DNA of 64,000 bases from Aphrocallistes beatrix (Eukaryota > Porifera > Hexactinellida > Sceptrulophora > Aphrocallistidae), in contig OY725488.1 of assembly GCA_963281255.1 (NCBI GenBank), positions 1,488,001-1,552,000 of the forward strand. The letters run 5' to 3'. The translations under genes and the position numbers were made by a program. The notes beneath the pieces were generated by a model, which was given only the letters and a program-made list of their open reading frames with translations, was not told the origin of the DNA and searched no databases. Positions 63,830 to 64,000 of this stretch are shown here, in pieces. Position 1 is the first letter of the stretch. Every line of letters begins with the position of its first letter.

Positions 63830-64000
63830 AATAAAAAAAGATTATCTGCATATTTTCACACCTTTATATACATGTTTTCACACCATTTGATGAATTTTGA
63901 AAATAATGCTAGAGACTAGCTTCCAACGGGTGACTTGGGGTTTTCAGGGGTGTAGATTTCGAATATCATATTTTCAGATCTATATGATAAATTATTTGTT
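63830..64000. repeat. AT-rich unit running off the window
   Basis: gctagagactagcttccaac, ggggtgtagatttcgaatat and atatgataaattatttgtt match units at 2484-2850 and, inverted, 7600-7860. Confidence 0.55.

Overview
This window is from an animal (metazoan) nuclear genome, AT-rich and eukaryotic in organisation. The evidence is a split laminin beta-like gene with GT-AG introns, a CARD protein, a TRAF-type protein, casein kinase 1 gamma, a MAP2K7-like kinase, aprataxin, rabenosyn-5, ATAD5 and CCT delta. Most genes are intronless or nearly so and lie between dense DNA-transposon debris. That mix would suit an early-branching animal such as a sponge, but the taxon is an inference and I cannot prove it from sequence alone.

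Layout. 1-1412: 3' part of a UPF1-like helicase (+). 1925-3000: a repeat block with a 304-bp element that has perfect ends and a perfect 9-bp target duplication. 3046-3651: orphan protein (+). 4436-6601: MAP2K7-like kinase with a long repetitive N-terminal half (+). 6602-10432: repeats, including a 1.8-kb palindrome in which only one arm received three insertions. 10433-11257: tail-anchored CARD-like protein (-). 14255-25227: a laminin beta-like gene (-) of at least 16 exons, 1419 codons in frame. Its 3.3-kb intron holds two complete genes on the other strand, rabenosyn-5 (19600-21114) and aprataxin (21530-22084). 26072-27433: membrane-anchored sulfotransferase (-). 28501-29215: CAP-domain protein, apparently frameshifted (+).

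29300-33930 is a transposon graveyard (hAT-like, Mutator-like and pogo/Tigger-like elements). 33970-34422: GFA-family zinc protein (+), starting 45 bp after a Tigger remnant. Then come an NHL-like propeller (35289-36101, -), a COP1-like WD40 protein (36292-37524, -), CCT4 (38319-40365, -, one intron), fructose-1,6-bisphosphatase (41626-42642, -), casein kinase 1 gamma (43465-44709, -) and ATAD5 (47081-50011, -). 51376-52060 is a frameshifted TRAF-like gene (-).

54048-62745 is a large inverted duplication. Two nearly identical 2.17-kb arms each carry an intact 590-codon gene joining an HMG-CoA-lyase-like (DRE-TIM) barrel to a C-terminal EF-hand. They flank a 4.4-kb spacer built of smaller direct and inverted copies, TRAF remnants and a Tc1-like deletion derivative. 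62588-64000 is again MITEs.

The genes do not form one pathway; this is ordinary animal gene neighbourhood. The most unusual items are the barrel/EF-hand protein with its twin inverted copies, the genes nested in the laminin intron, the CARD-plus-tail-anchor protein, and several repeat families whose empty sites or target duplications can be read directly here.
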